The notes under the pieces: model-generated
Seen by the model: only the letters and a program-made list of their open reading frames with translations
Databases searched by the model: none
What the model was told of the DNA's origin: nothing
In this document: positions 24,335-35,126 of the stretch, piece after piece
How positions within the stretch are numbered: position 1 is the stretch's first letter
Layout: each line of letters begins with the position of its first letter
Translations under genes and position numbers: made by a program
NCBI GenBank assembly: GCA_020205615.1
Contig: CM035166.1
Coordinates: 82,203,135-82,267,134, forward strand
DNA length: 64,000 nt
Direction of reading: 5' to 3'
Origin: Panax quinquefolius
Taxonomy: Eukaryota; Streptophyta; Magnoliopsida; Apiales; Araliaceae

Positions 24335-24440
24335 TCCTATGATGCAAGCGATGATGTCATCGGACGATGAGGTAAGTGATGATGTCATTGGATGATGAGG
24401 TAAGCAATGATGTAATATGATCGATGGTGTCAGCGATGAT
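24335..24440. promoter_or_regulatory. U3 repeats of GATGATGTCAT upstream of the TATA box
   Basis: About five imperfect copies of (C/T)GATGATGTCAT alternate with GATGAGGTAA, 50-150 bp upstream of the TATA box at 24489. The TGATGTCA core resembles bZIP-type recognition sites (inference). The same block is at 30285-30380 in the LTR at 29296 and is missing from other family-A LTRs. Confidence 0.5.
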
Positions 24441-24488
24441 GTCATAAATTATGGCAAAAAGACTATTTTACCCTTACTCTGTCAAACC

Positions 24489-24496
24489 TATAAATA
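24489..24496 (+). promoter_or_regulatory. TATA box of family-A LTR
   Basis: CCTATAAATAAAAGCTCATTTC is followed within 60 bp by AAGCTATAGAGAGAGAAAG, the GA-rich start of the inferred R region. The arrangement is conserved among all family-A LTRs. Confidence 0.6.
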
Positions 24497-24639
24497 AAAG
24501 CTCATTTCTTCATTATTTTTCACCAATTCATTCAAGCTATAGAGAGAGAAAGTATAGAGAGAATAAGAGATAAAGAAGAAGAGTATTCTATTACTACACT
24601 ATTGCAGTATCCAATCTCCTACTAAGGTAAGGGGTATTA

Positions 24640-24935
24640 TTTCTTTCGTATCCAATCTCCTATTATTCTGTTGGAATAACCTGTACGTGCGGTCTATCGC
24701 ATGCCTGGTGAATTCTGTTATTATTCCATTCTTTATTATTCTTTTGGAATATCCATGCATGCAAGGATTACGCTTGACCTAGTTCCATTCTTTATTATTA
24801 CATTTGGAATATCCATGCAATGCGGAGTTCACGCATGACTCGGGTTCCATTCTTTATTATTTTGTTGAATAACATGCGTGCGGATTACGACATAGGTGTG
24901 AATTCTTACATTATTCCATTCTTTTGGAAAATGAT
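24640..24935. repeat. Minisatellite with TTCCATTC...TTGGAA hairpin units
   Basis: About five units of 60-70 bp contain TTCCATTCTTTATTATT, then TTGGAATA and a GCATGCGG-rich tail. The ends TTCCA and TGGAA of each core can pair. The same array is at 30629-30905, 54895-55275 and 62095-62515. Confidence 0.75.
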
Positions 24936-26047
24936 CTGTCTACGTGGATTCTGGCGGGCAAAAATCCATTCATGGCTTCATATATTCTATTATACTAAGT
25001 TGGTTAAAGTTTTGGCTTCTATACTCCATGAAATTAGTGGAATATCCTTTATATTTGCGTTTCATCTAATATCTTTTTATGGAAATATTCTTCTGAGCAT
25101 TCTTGAATTTTACTCCACAAAACAAGTATTATGTTGACAATTTGGACGTTATTGATTTCGGATAAATTAAATTATAAATCTTTAAAAATTTATCCTTGAA
25201 CTTGTTTTATTGAATTCTTATATCATTGTCATCATCCTCATGTTTATATTATGTTGAAAGTCATCTGTGGCATATAGTGCATAGATGGACTTGGTATAAT
25301 TATGACCAGGGATTATTCGATATAATCATGACCGTAAAGTTAAAAATGTTGTGGTAAAAGTCCTTATTGGCCCGTAGTGCATTGATGGACAATTGTTGGT
25401 ATGATCATGACTGTTGATGAAAACATGAATATCATTGACCCGTAGTGCATGGATAATTTGTGGTCGTGATACTAATGAATATCCTTGGCCATAGTGCAGG
25501 GATGATGTGGATAAATTATTAAGCTGAGTCTCCGCGATAAAAGTGACGAAAAACCTTTTAAATCATAGAAGATAGTAGATTTTATTCTCTACTTGACTCT
25601 TCTAATGGATTGCTTGTTCTCACTGTGAGTTAAACTTGATGTTTGTTATATTTTATTAGTTTAATCATTTGTTGAAGGCTAACGATAAATTATTACGCAT
25701 TATCTTAGTCATAATATTTTTTACTGGGCTAGTTGAGCTCACCCTTTTACTTTCATTGTTCTTTTCAGGAAATGAGAACGTAGCCAGGACTAGTCGGGGA
25801 ATGGAGTGACGGTCCAGATGATAGCATTAGTAGTCCTCACTATTCTATGAAATAGTGTAATAATAAATGTATTGAGGAATCCATTTGAGTTGAATATTGT
25901 CTAGAAGACAATATTCGTATTAAAACTCTCAGTTATGTCTTGTCGTATTCTACACGACAGTTGTATTATTAAGTTGTATTTGAATTTTGTAGCATGTATT
26001 GGCGACTCAAGATGGGTGATGTATACCAATTTTGGGGGCGTCACAGT

Positions 26048-26060
26048 TGGTATCAAAGCT
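26048..26060 (+). other. Primer-binding site of family-A element
   Basis: TGGTATCAAAGCT lies two bases after the LTR end. It is an initiator tRNA-Met type site with one base different from TGGTATCAGAGC. The same sequence follows the LTR ends at 38992 and 56319. Confidence 0.8.
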
Positions 26061-26232
26061 TAGGGATATGATCCCTGGCTGAGATGTGAGACAAGAACTA
26101 GGAGGGGAGAGACGGGGAATTCCTTCGCTAGTATGATCTACCTTAGTTTATTTGGTATTTAACTGGTCGGTCAGAGTATAGGGATAATATGTTGCAGGTC
26201 AATTAACCCTTATTTTGTGGCAGTATTTGAAA

Positions 26233-26595
26233 ATGACATCCGAGAATGTTGAGAATAGCAATGGAGCACAGGAGACCGTTGAGTCTCCATAGATCAATAA
26301 TCAGGATAATGTGCATCAAGAAGACGATAATCCTCATGCAAACAAAAACACTGACCAAATGATGAACGATGGAATGTTCAGAGGCTTTATGTAATTCATG
26401 CAACATCAGGCGAGAGCGGCTCCTGTCCAAAATGTATGTGGAAACACTGAAAACTCTCGGACGGTCACCGTTAAACGGTTCAAGGAGCTGGGACCACCAG
26501 AGTTTATTGGAGAGCCAAAATCACTTAAGTAGGAAGCGTGGATAACGCAGATCACCAAGATATTTGATGTCTTGGGATGCTCCGAGGAGCAAAAG
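26233..26595 (+). pseudogene. gag: Family-A gag, N-terminal third only
   Basis: It starts at the conserved ATG of MTSENVENSNGA and continues through MMNDGMFRGFM, FKELGPPEFIGEPKSLK and [15 protein letters not shown], interrupted by several stops. It ends at GAGCAAAAG, where the sequence jumps directly into reverse transcriptase. An AAAG shared by both parents sits at the joint, so about 1.8 kb (capsid, zinc knuckles, protease, start of reverse transcriptase) were lost by an internal deletion. Confidence 0.85.
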
Positions 26596-29283
26596 ATGGG
26601 AGTATGCGACTTTATATTGACTATCGGGAATCGAACCATGTCACCATCAAGAATAGGTATCCGTTACCTCGCATTGATGACTGTTTGACCGATTCACAAG
26701 GAGCACAATTCTTTTCAAAGATCGATCTTCGATTTCCGGATATCATTAGTGAAGGTTAAAGCGAGGATATTCCAAAGCGCCTTAGAACTCGGGTCACATG
26801 CATTATGAATTCTTAGTCATGTCTTTTGGATTGACTAATGCTCCTGCTGCCTTCATGGATATGATGAACCGAGTATTCAAGGAATATTTGGATCACTTTG
26901 TGGTCATCTTTATTGATGACATCCTCATATATTCCAAAAGCCGTGAAGATCATGAGCAACACTTGAGGCTGATACTCCAAAAGCTTCTTGAAAACAAGCT
27001 TTATGTCAAGTTGAAGAAATGCGAGTTTTGGCTTGAAGAAGTAGCATTCCTTGGGCACGTAGTATCAAGTCATGGAATATCTGTTGACCCGGCAAAGATT
27101 GAAGCTATTTAAAGCTGGGAGCAACCTAAATCGGTTAATGAAAATCGTAGCTTTCTCGGCTTAGCTGGTTATTATCGGAGATTCGTAGAAGGGTTTTCTC
27201 GAATTGCTACTCCATTAACTCAGCTGACTCGAAAAGATACAAAATTCGGTTAAAGCATGGAATGTGAGAAGAGTTTTCAAGAACTCAAGAGGAGACTCAT
27301 TTCAGCACCTGTTCTGACAATACCATTTGGTAAAGAGGGATATGTCATCTACAGTGATGCTTCAAGCAAGGGTTTAGGATGTGTTCTCATGCAACATGAG
27401 AAAGTCATAGCCTATGCCTTGCGACAACTCAAAGAATATGAGAGGAATTATCCTACTCATGATCTAGAGTTGGCAGTTGTCGTTTTTGTACTTCAAATCT
27501 GGAGGCATTACCTGTATGGGGAGAAAGTGGAGATCTTTACGGATCATAAAAGCCTCAAATATTTCTTCACTCAAAAGGAACTCAACATGCGGTAATGACG
27601 TTGGCTTGAACTGCTGAAAGATTATGATCATACTATTCACTACCATCCTTGTAAAGCGAACGTAGTAGCTGACGCATTGAGTAGAAGATCATATGCGGGT
27701 ACGAGTACGATATTGTCAACGCAAAGGCCCATTTTATATGACTTGAAAAGGATGGAGATAGAGTTAAAGACTCCAGGGACCCATGTGATGATAGCAAATA
27801 TATGAATAGAATCGACTTTAATCGATAAAGTTAAAGCTGTTCAAGTTACAGACCTGGAGCTGATGCGTATGAAGAAGAAAGTGCAAGAAGGTGCTATGGC
27901 GGGAGCAAGAATCGATGAAAAAGGAATACTTCAAGTCACTTCTAGACTTTTTGTTCCTAACGACCTTGATTTAAAGTATAAAATCATGATGGAGGCGCAC
28001 AACACACCGTTTGCAATCTATCCCGGGAGTACCAAAATGTATCATGATCTTCGACATAAATTTTGGTGGAGCAATATGAAGAGAGAGATCGCGGAGTTTA
28101 TCTTAAGGTGTCTAACTTGTCAACGAGTCAAGGCGGAGCATCAAGTACCAAAAAGTCCATTGTAACCACTTGAAATTCCAGAATGGAAGTGGGAGCACAT
28201 TACCATGGATTTCGTTACCAGTCTTCCCAAGGTTTCTCATGGCATAGATGCGATTTGGGTCATTGTTGATAGATTGACCAAGTCGGCTCATTCTTTACCT
28301 ATACGAGAAACTTATACACTTGAACGTCTTTCTCGTATGTACATAAATGAGATTGTAAGACTGCATGGTATGCCAGTATCCATAGTTTCTGATCGAGACC
28401 CAAGATTTACTTCACGATTTTGGGTTAGTTTGCAGAAAGCTATGGGCACGAATTTACGATTTAACTAGGCATATCATCCTCAGACGGACGGGCAGTCGGA
28501 GAGGACTATTCAAACTCTTGAAGATCTATTAAGACTCTGTGTCCATGACTTCAAGGGAAGTTGGGACAAGTTCTTACCATTAGTGGAGTTTTCATACAAT
28601 AATAGTTATCAAGCAAGTATTGGCATGGCTCCATTCGAGGCGTTGTATGGAAAAAGTGTTGTTCTCCAGTCTGTTGGGATGAGGTGGGTGAAGCAACGTT
28701 GTTGGGACCGAAGTTGATACGTATGACTATGGAAAAGATTCAAACGATCCGACAACGTATAAAAACCTCACAAGATCGACAAAAGAGTTATGCTGATCTT
28801 CATCGAAAGGACATAGAATTTGATATTGGAGATCATGTGTTGTTACATGTTGCTCCATGGAAAGGAGTTACGAGATTTGGAAAGAGAGAAAAGCTCAATC
28901 CTCGATTCATTGGCCCATTTTTAATCCTCGATCAAGTAGGAATTGTGGCCTATAGACTCGTTTTACCGCCAAGTATGTCTCGTGTTCATAATGTTTTTCA
29001 CATATCTATGTTACGTAAATATGTGAAAGACCCGCACCACATTATTGAGTTAGAACTAGATGAAATATCGGAAGATTTAACGTATAAAGAGGTTCCTGTT
29101 AAAATCTTGGATAAGAAGGAGCATATTTTACGCTCCAAGGTTATACCTCAAGTCAAAGTTTTGTGGAGAAACCACGATGTTGAGGAAATGACCTGGGAGT
29201 TAGAATCTGAAATGAAATCTAGGTATCCTTACCTCTTCGACATACCAGGTACGTACCTTAATTTCGAGGGCAAAATTTCATAA
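26596..29283 (+). pseudogene. pol: Family-A pol, reverse transcriptase to chromodomain
   Basis: It begins [12 protein letters not shown] in reverse transcriptase. Next come [18 protein letters not shown] and [18 protein letters not shown] (26800-26960, with catalytic FIDD), [18 protein letters not shown] (27150-27200), and RNase H with [26 protein letters not shown] and [13 protein letters not shown] (27340-27580). Integrase follows: zinc-binding HDLRHKFWW and CLTCQRVKAEHQ (28045-28140), core [20 protein letters not shown] (28205-28265), and C-terminal domain plus chromodomain in one 199-codon frame (28684-29283, ending WRNHDVEEMTWELESEMKSR). In-frame stops remain, for example near 26759, 27110, 27595 and 28468. 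Confidence 0.9.
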
Positions 29284-29295
29284 GAAGGGGAGGTT
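29284..29295 (+). other. Polypurine tract of family-A element
   Basis: AGAAGGGGAGGT lies directly before the LTR start TGTAAGACC and overlaps the end of the pol frame. It is conserved at 21547, 44387 and 61120 in the other copies. Confidence 0.8.
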
Positions 29296-30425
29296 GTAAG
29301 ACCCCAACTTTTATGAATAAAGATGAATTTTCTATAAATATCATTTTGAATATTAAGGTGTGAATTTGTTATAATGTTATAGTTGTAGGTAATATTTATA
29401 AATTTTGCAAAAGTAAGCAAGTTGATATAAAATATTAGTTTGCTCTGGGAATATTCTTTTTGTGCGGGAATATTAAATGCGGCGACACAATCAATGGTAG
29501 ACCCCACAACATAATTATTGTCGAGTTAGAAAACAACAAAATTATCTTTTTATAAAAATAACGGTGAAAGTTTTACCGATTAATCATTGAAATAAATTGG
29601 TAAAAGAAATAATGTAATATGCGTGGTTGCATAGTAGTACTGCGGTATTGTATAGTATCTTGGATTATTGATGCTTACGTAAGAAGTCACTACTCGATAA
29701 TTGTTACGATAATTACCATTCGATACTTTATTTTATTGATTGATAATTGTTACGTTGATATTTTATATTATTGATTCAATAATTGTCATTGTCTGAGATT
29801 TCAAATTATCAAATCAATAATTCATATTATTTGAATAATATTATTGTTTACATTATTGACAATGTCTAGAAAGTTACATCGAGGAAAAGGGTTTGGTCAC
29901 CTAATTGCTTGGCATGATAGGGAGAAATCCTTATCGGAAAGCCCCTCTTTCACAGGAGCGACACGGTTGTCAATATTGTAATTTTGTAATATTATTTGTG
30001 AATAATTAATTGTTGATATATATGATAAGAAAATATTTATTCAAGTGGATTTAAACCGAGGAATTTTAGCATGTGACATTTGTTGAAAGTTGGTATTTTA
30101 TCTTTTCCGATAAAATAATTCATTTAAATATATTATTATAATATTACATTATAGTAGTATGATGTGATTTATAATAATAATACGTTTTTATGATTTGAAT
30201 GGTAGCATTATTATAGTAAACTCATGGTATAAAAGTAAAAGGAGGTGGAAGAGAACAAATTGAATTTGAATTCCTATGATGCAAGCGATGATGTCATTGG
30301 AAGATGAGGTAGCTTGATGATGTCATGGACGATGAGGTAATGCAATGATGTAATATGATCGATGATGTCGTGATGATGTCATAAAATATGGCAAAAAGAC
30401 TATTTTACCCTTACTACGCCAAGCC

Positions 30426-30433
30426 TATAAATA
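30426..30433 (+). promoter_or_regulatory. TATA box of family-A LTR
   Basis: GCCTATAAATAGAAGCTCATTTC lies 1130 bp from the LTR start and is followed by TTCATTATTTTTCACCAATT and GA-rich repeats, as in the other copies. Confidence 0.6.
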
Positions 30434-30628
30434 GAAGCTCATTTCTTCATTATTTTTCACCAATTCATTCAAGCTATATAGAGAGAAAGTATAGAGAGAA
30501 TAAGAGAAAAAGAAGAGTATTACATTACTACACTATTATTAGGTATCCAATCTCCTACTAAGTAAAGAGTATTATTTCTTTCATTATTCATGAAGAGAGT
30601 TATTTTCTTTCAATACTCGTAAGGGTTG

Positions 30629-30905
30629 TTATTCCATTCTTTATTATTACATTGGAATAACGTATGCTGCGATCTATCGCATGCACAGTGAATTTCGTTG
30701 TTATTCCATTCTTTATTATTACATTGGAATATATCACATGTCATGCGGATTACGATGATGCAGTTCCATTCTTTATTATTACGTTGGAATATCACATGCT
30801 GTGCAGATACGCATGACCTAGTTCCATTCTTTATTATTCTTTTGGAATAACATGCATCATGCGGATTACTTTTACTAACACCGTGAATTTTTACATTATT
30901 CCATT
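30629..30905. repeat. Minisatellite with TTCCATTC...TTGGAA hairpin units
   Basis: Four units, each TTCCATTCTTTATTATT plus a TTGGAATA half, are joined by tails rich in CATGCGGATTACG. Unit length varies from about 58 to 75 bp. Confidence 0.75.
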
Positions 30906-31104
30906 ATTTATACTCTGTAGTATGTGAGTAATATTATTTCGTCTCGTATTCCTGATTATACCCTCATTTTGTTAAAGTATTGCTTCTATACTCCGTGAAA
31001 TTAGTAGAATATCCTTGAAATTTGCGCTTCATCTAGTATCATTTCACAAGTATATTTTCTGCACATTCTTGTTAAATTTTAAGCTTTTCATAGTATTCAT
31101 TTTT

Positions 31105-31262
31105 ACGGTACTATTCACAAAGTACTATTCACGGGATACTATTCACAAAGTACTATTCACGGGTACTATTCCCGAGGTACTATTCACGAGTACTATTCAT
31201 AAAGTACTATTCACGGGGTACTATTCCCGAAGTACTATTCACGGGGTACTATTCACCCGAGG
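31105..31262. repeat. Minisatellite (GTACTATTCAC unit) in family-A LTR
   Basis: About eight copies of GGTACTATTCACGG or AAGTACTATTCAC follow in tandem. It is the complement of the array at 19708-19880. The solo LTR begins 40 bp past its end. Confidence 0.85.
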
Positions 31263-31502
31263 AATTATTCATGACAAAAATTGATTTATTTACTGTCCAA
31301 ATTATAACGACCCCAAAATTGGTCCATTCCATCCAACCCATTCTGAGTCGCCAAATACATGGTATGAGAAAACAACTACAACTTTATTAATACAATTGTC
31401 GCGTATAAGAATCGACAACCCTTAAGCTGTGAGTTTAAATACAAATATATACCAATCGTGACTCATGTCCCAATCCAGTGACAAAGACCTCATAATGACA
31501 CC

Positions 31503-31853
31503 TTACATAAAGGTATAGTCAAAAACTATTTTAGAAAATAGAATCTTTGGGAAGTGCTCAAGGAAACCTTCGTACATAGGAAGCCATGCTTCTAGGTTAT
31601 GGTAGATATCATATGGCCACAGAATTATCCTTGGTTGACCCAATAGACCCCATAGAAAAATGAGAAGATTACTATCATATTCTTCCCAATGGTGAGTCTT
31701 CTCTTGACATATCATTATCTCCACTGTCTTTAATTGGGAATTAAACTCCAAACAAACACCAAGATTATATAGGTAGTGCTTGTAAATATACTCAGCAAGT
31801 GGATGAGCACAACCATGTCTTATGATGACACGAGGTGGTATGTCATTAGACAT
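31503..31853 (-). CDS. Open reading frame of 116 codons inside the family-C LTR, unknown
   Basis: The first in-frame ATG is at 31853, and the frame is open further upstream to a TAG near 31946. The protein begins MSNDIPPRVIIRHGCAHPLA and later has the aromatic-rich pieces THHWEEYDSN, LLIFLWGLLGQPR and NLEAWLPMYEGFLEHFPK. It looks like globular protein rather than low-complexity translation. The block that carries it is absent from family-A LTRs at the same place, so it was probably gained, perhaps from a host gene. It lies shortly after a CCTTTCAG splice-acceptor-like site. No family is recognised and expression is unproven. An accidental frame in AT-rich DNA cannot be excluded. Confidence 0.4.
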   Translation of the reverse strand: MSNDIPPRVIIRHGCAHPLAEYIYKHYLYNLGVCLEFNSQLKTVEIMICQEKTHHWEEYDSNLLIFLWGLLGQPRIILWPYDIYHNLEAWLPMYEGFLEHFPKILFSKIVFDYTFM

Positions 31854-32828
31854 CTTGTATGATAGTGGCAAAACACCCTTCCAACGTTGGGTTCGCCTCA
31901 CCCTAGTTGATTCACCAAATATAACTACTAAATGATGACCACCGTTCTATTACCTGAAAGGAATTGTGAAGCAAAAAGGTGAGCACAACTAGCTCAGTAA
32001 AGAATATCATGACTAAAGATAAATAAATTATCAATAGCCTTCAACAGTAATAAATTAGAGATTTAGAACATATGGTAGATGATAAAACTTTTCAACCATA
32101 GTTGCGGTGAACGAAGCGATCCATTAGAAGAGTCGAATAGACCATAAAGTCTATTATCTTCTCCATGTTAAAGTCCACCAATAATATTTTAACCAGTAAC
32201 ATCAATCAACAGATTCTCATCCACAATCATGTGAATAACTCATAATCATAATTGTAGTTCTAAATTCCTTTTCGCATTCGGACGAAGATAATTTTCATCA
32301 TTGTCTTTACGAAACATCAAAGATCATGGTTATACCAAATCACGATTTCTCGCTCATAATCATACTAATAAATTCATCTTTTCACTACTGTGAAAGATAT
32401 TCATCAACAAGTCATCTTTGCACTACATGCCAAAGATATTCAAAAACAGGTCATCTTTGCACTACGACCAAATATATTAATATCTCAAAGAAATATATAA
32501 TCATTTCAAAATTTATATAAACAATAATTATAACCATGTTGATCAATTCACCTTTGCACTTAAGCTAAAGAGATTCAATTATAAATTCAATGGTCATGAT
32601 CATACCAGTCACAATTCAACTTTTCACTACTGGCCAAAGAGAACCCTAGTCACGATCATACAAATAATCTACCCATCTTTACACTCAAGTCAAAGAGAAA
32701 TATCATCATTAGGGTTATAAAAATGTTATATATGATAATAAAATCAATATAATCAATACATAGTTTTAATCTCCAGAGTAATATTCATAAATCAACTATA
32801 ATTTGGTTAGAAAAAGAAACCAATTTTG

Positions 32829-32985
32829 TAGTGAATAGTACTCGTGAATAGTAACTCGTGAATAGTAACTCATGAATAGTAAATCGTGAATAGTAAATTG
32901 TGAATAGTAACTCATGAATAGTAACTCGTGAATAGTAACTCATGAATAGTAACTCATGAATAGTAACTCGTGAATAGTAACCCCG
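32829..32985. repeat. Minisatellite (GTGAATAGTAACTC unit) in family-C LTR
   Basis: About eleven copies of a 14-bp unit, GTGAATAGTAACTC or ATGAATAGTAACTC, are far more regular than the related arrays in family A, which suggests recent homogenisation. Confidence 0.9.
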
Positions 32986-33287
32986 ACATGAAAAAGTTCC
33001 AAATTTGATAAAAAGTTCCAACCAATATTTCGGTATAATGATATTGAAGAAATAATATCATTTAAGAAAAAAATAACATCCCTTACAATCCTTAAAATCC
33101 CTTACTATCCCTTACAATCCCTTACCTCAAAAAGCGATACCCACCGAATAATGCCGAACGAACTTGCAAGACAGTATAGCAACACTCAAGATATCAAAAT
33201 ACTCACAAGAATACACTCGATAATATAGAGAGACAAATAGAGAGAAAACGTCAGTTTCTGGTGTGATTTTCAATTCTAACCTCACTC

Positions 33288-33295
33288 TATTTATA
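33288..33295 (-). promoter_or_regulatory. TATA box of family-C LTR
   Basis: On the minus strand CCTATAAATAGAGTGAGG resembles the family-A core but has lost the AAGCTC extension. Confidence 0.5.
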
Positions 33296-34633
33296 GGAAA
33301 ATGCTTAGAACACCAAATCAGAAAATTTAATAAAATAATAATATATTTATATAATTTTCCTTAGCCCACCTCTAGACATCTGAATTCAACACATTGATAA
33401 CACATATAAGCTCACTCAATTGAACAAAAACGTTTTTTCTTAAAAAAATAACTAAAACTTCCAAAAATCAATTATTTCGGAACTTCGGAACTTCAATAAT
33501 TCATAATAAATAGCCCTTTTATCAGAAAATTCGAATCTTGTGAATTTATATAGGAAATTCAATTCTCTACAACTTTGCAGAAGAAAGTGTTTACAAATTC
33601 CAAACACAAATTGACCGAAATTCACAAACGGACGATTTTACAGGCTATAACCAAATTTCAGTAAAAAATTATATCCACCAACATGTTTAACACGTGTTTA
33701 GCATTTATAGTAACAAAAATACTCTTCCTCCTCATTTGCTCATATATCACACATTCATTATAAAAATATCATCATTATTATATTATAATAATATAATAAA
33801 ATATTATTTTATCAGAAAAGATAAAATATCAATTTTCAACAATTGTCATTTTAAAAATTTTCTCCATCTATATCCACATAAAATGAATATTTTACTTATA
33901 ATATAAATCAATAATTAATTATTCATAAATAATATTAGAGAATAATGATAATATTGACAACCGTAGGTTCTAGGAAAGAGGGGCTTTCAATAAGAATTTT
34001 CTCCTTCTTGGTGCAATTAGGTGACCAAACCTCTCCTTGAGCAGAACTTTCTAGACATTGCCAATAATGCTATCTAGTAATGTTATTAAAATAATATGAA
34101 TTATTGATTTGATAATGAAAAATACTGTGTAGTGACAATTATTAAAATAACAATAATATAAAATATCAACGCAGCAATTATTGAATCAATAAAATACTAA
34201 GCAGTAATTATCGTAATAATTATCAAGTAGTGCCTTCACGTAAGAATCAATAATTGGTGCAATACTGCAGGTACACTCTTTGTAACAACGCGAGCGTATT
34301 CTTGTGTTTTAACCAACGGGTATTCCAACGGTGATTATCTTGTAACAACTAAATGCGTTATTTGTAAACAACTTACACTTGTCGTTTTCTTCATCCAATC
34401 GCTTTCAGTTATGGGGCCCACAAAAGGTGCATACTAGTATGAATATTCCCACAAGAGTGAAGAATATTCCACGACCAAACGAATATTTCCCGACAACAAT
34501 GAATATTTTATAACCACTTACTTATTTTGAAAATTTTACACATTTCACCCATAACTTTAAACTTTTATCAATTTAACCATTTACTAAATAGAAAAATTGA
34601 ATATTTTTATTTCATAAAATTCGGGGTCTTACA

Positions 34634-35126
34634 CAAATAATTTTTGATATATTATTCTTAAATTTTACTCCACAAAGAAGTATCATGTTGACAATTTAGA
34701 CATTATTGAATTACGGATAAATTAAGTTATAAATTTTAAAAATTTATCCTTGCTTTCTTTTTAATTGAATTCTTATATCATTGTCATCATCCTCATGCTT
34801 ATATTGTGATAAAAGTCATCTGTGGCTCACGTGTATAGATGTACTATTGATTGGTATGATTATGACCAGGGATTATTCAATATAATCATGATCGTAATGT
34901 TACAAATGATGTGGTAAAAGTCATCATTAGTCCGTAGTGCATTGATGGACAGTTGTTGGTATGATCATAACCATTGATGATTACATGAATATCCTTGGCC
35001 CGTAGTGCAGGGATGATTCGATGATGTGGTTTATTTATTAAGTTGAGTCTCAGCGATAAAGTTGATGAAAAACTTTTTAAATCATAGAAGATAGTAGATA
35101 TCATGCTCTACTTGACTCTTCTAATG
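34634..35126 (+). mobile_element. Family-A LTR, continuation, 3' truncated
   Basis: It resumes the LTR broken at 31302 (ATTTTTGATATATTATTCTT, then the GCATAGATG modules) and stops at CTTCTAATG. The final roughly 870 bp of the LTR, the primer-binding site and the start of gag are missing. The next bases, AAGCACATGAAACCGTTGAG, belong to gag. AATG is common to both parents at the joint, which suggests a microhomology deletion. Confidence 0.85.

Larger units (their letters stand above)
24202..26045 (+). mobile_element. Family-A LTR lacking its first 0.84 kb, short type
   Basis: The sequence starts at ATAATATTACATTATAGTAG, equivalent to 30138 in the LTR at 29296, and runs to the LTR end GGGGGCGTCACA at 26045, just before a primer-binding site. 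The missing first part matches 37221-38045 (reverse orientation). It lacks the GTGAATAGTAC minisatellite. Upstream of the TATA box are repeats of GATGATGTCAT (24335-24440). After it, the TTCCATTC...TTGGAA minisatellite and four copies of a GGCCCGTAGTGCAT-type module (25260-25510) follow. Confidence 0.88.
29296..31302 (+). mobile_element. Family-A LTR, first part, long type, shared by two interiors
   Basis: It starts TGTAAGACCCCAACTTTTATG after the polypurine tract and holds the GATGATGTCAT repeats (30285-30380), a TATA box, the TTCCATTC...TTGGAA array and the GTACTATTCAC minisatellite (31105-31262). It is cut at 31302 by a family-C solo LTR and resumes at 34634. It is the 3' LTR of the interior at 26046-29295 and, by position, the 5' LTR of the interior at 35127. 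Confidence 0.9.
31303..34633 (-). mobile_element. Family-C solo LTR (3331 bp) with perfect target-site duplication
   Basis: On the plus strand it starts TATAACGACCCCAAAATTGG, a C-to-T-type decayed form of the TGTGACGCCCC end, and ends GGGGTCTTACA. CAAAT at 31298-31302 is repeated at 34634-34638, a 5-bp target-site duplication. Outside it the two halves of the host LTR are continuous. It is alignable with family A over much of its length (ends, GTGAATAGTAA minisatellite, TATA box, GGGGCTTTC block) but carries an extra block of about 450 bp (31500-31950) with an open frame. No interior is present, so it arose by LTR-LTR recombination. Confidence 0.9.

Noticed and set aside
26048..26060. tRNA gene remnant
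   Set aside because: The match to tRNA-Met is only the short complement expected of a primer-binding site and no cloverleaf surrounds it. No tRNA or rRNA gene was seen anywhere in the window.
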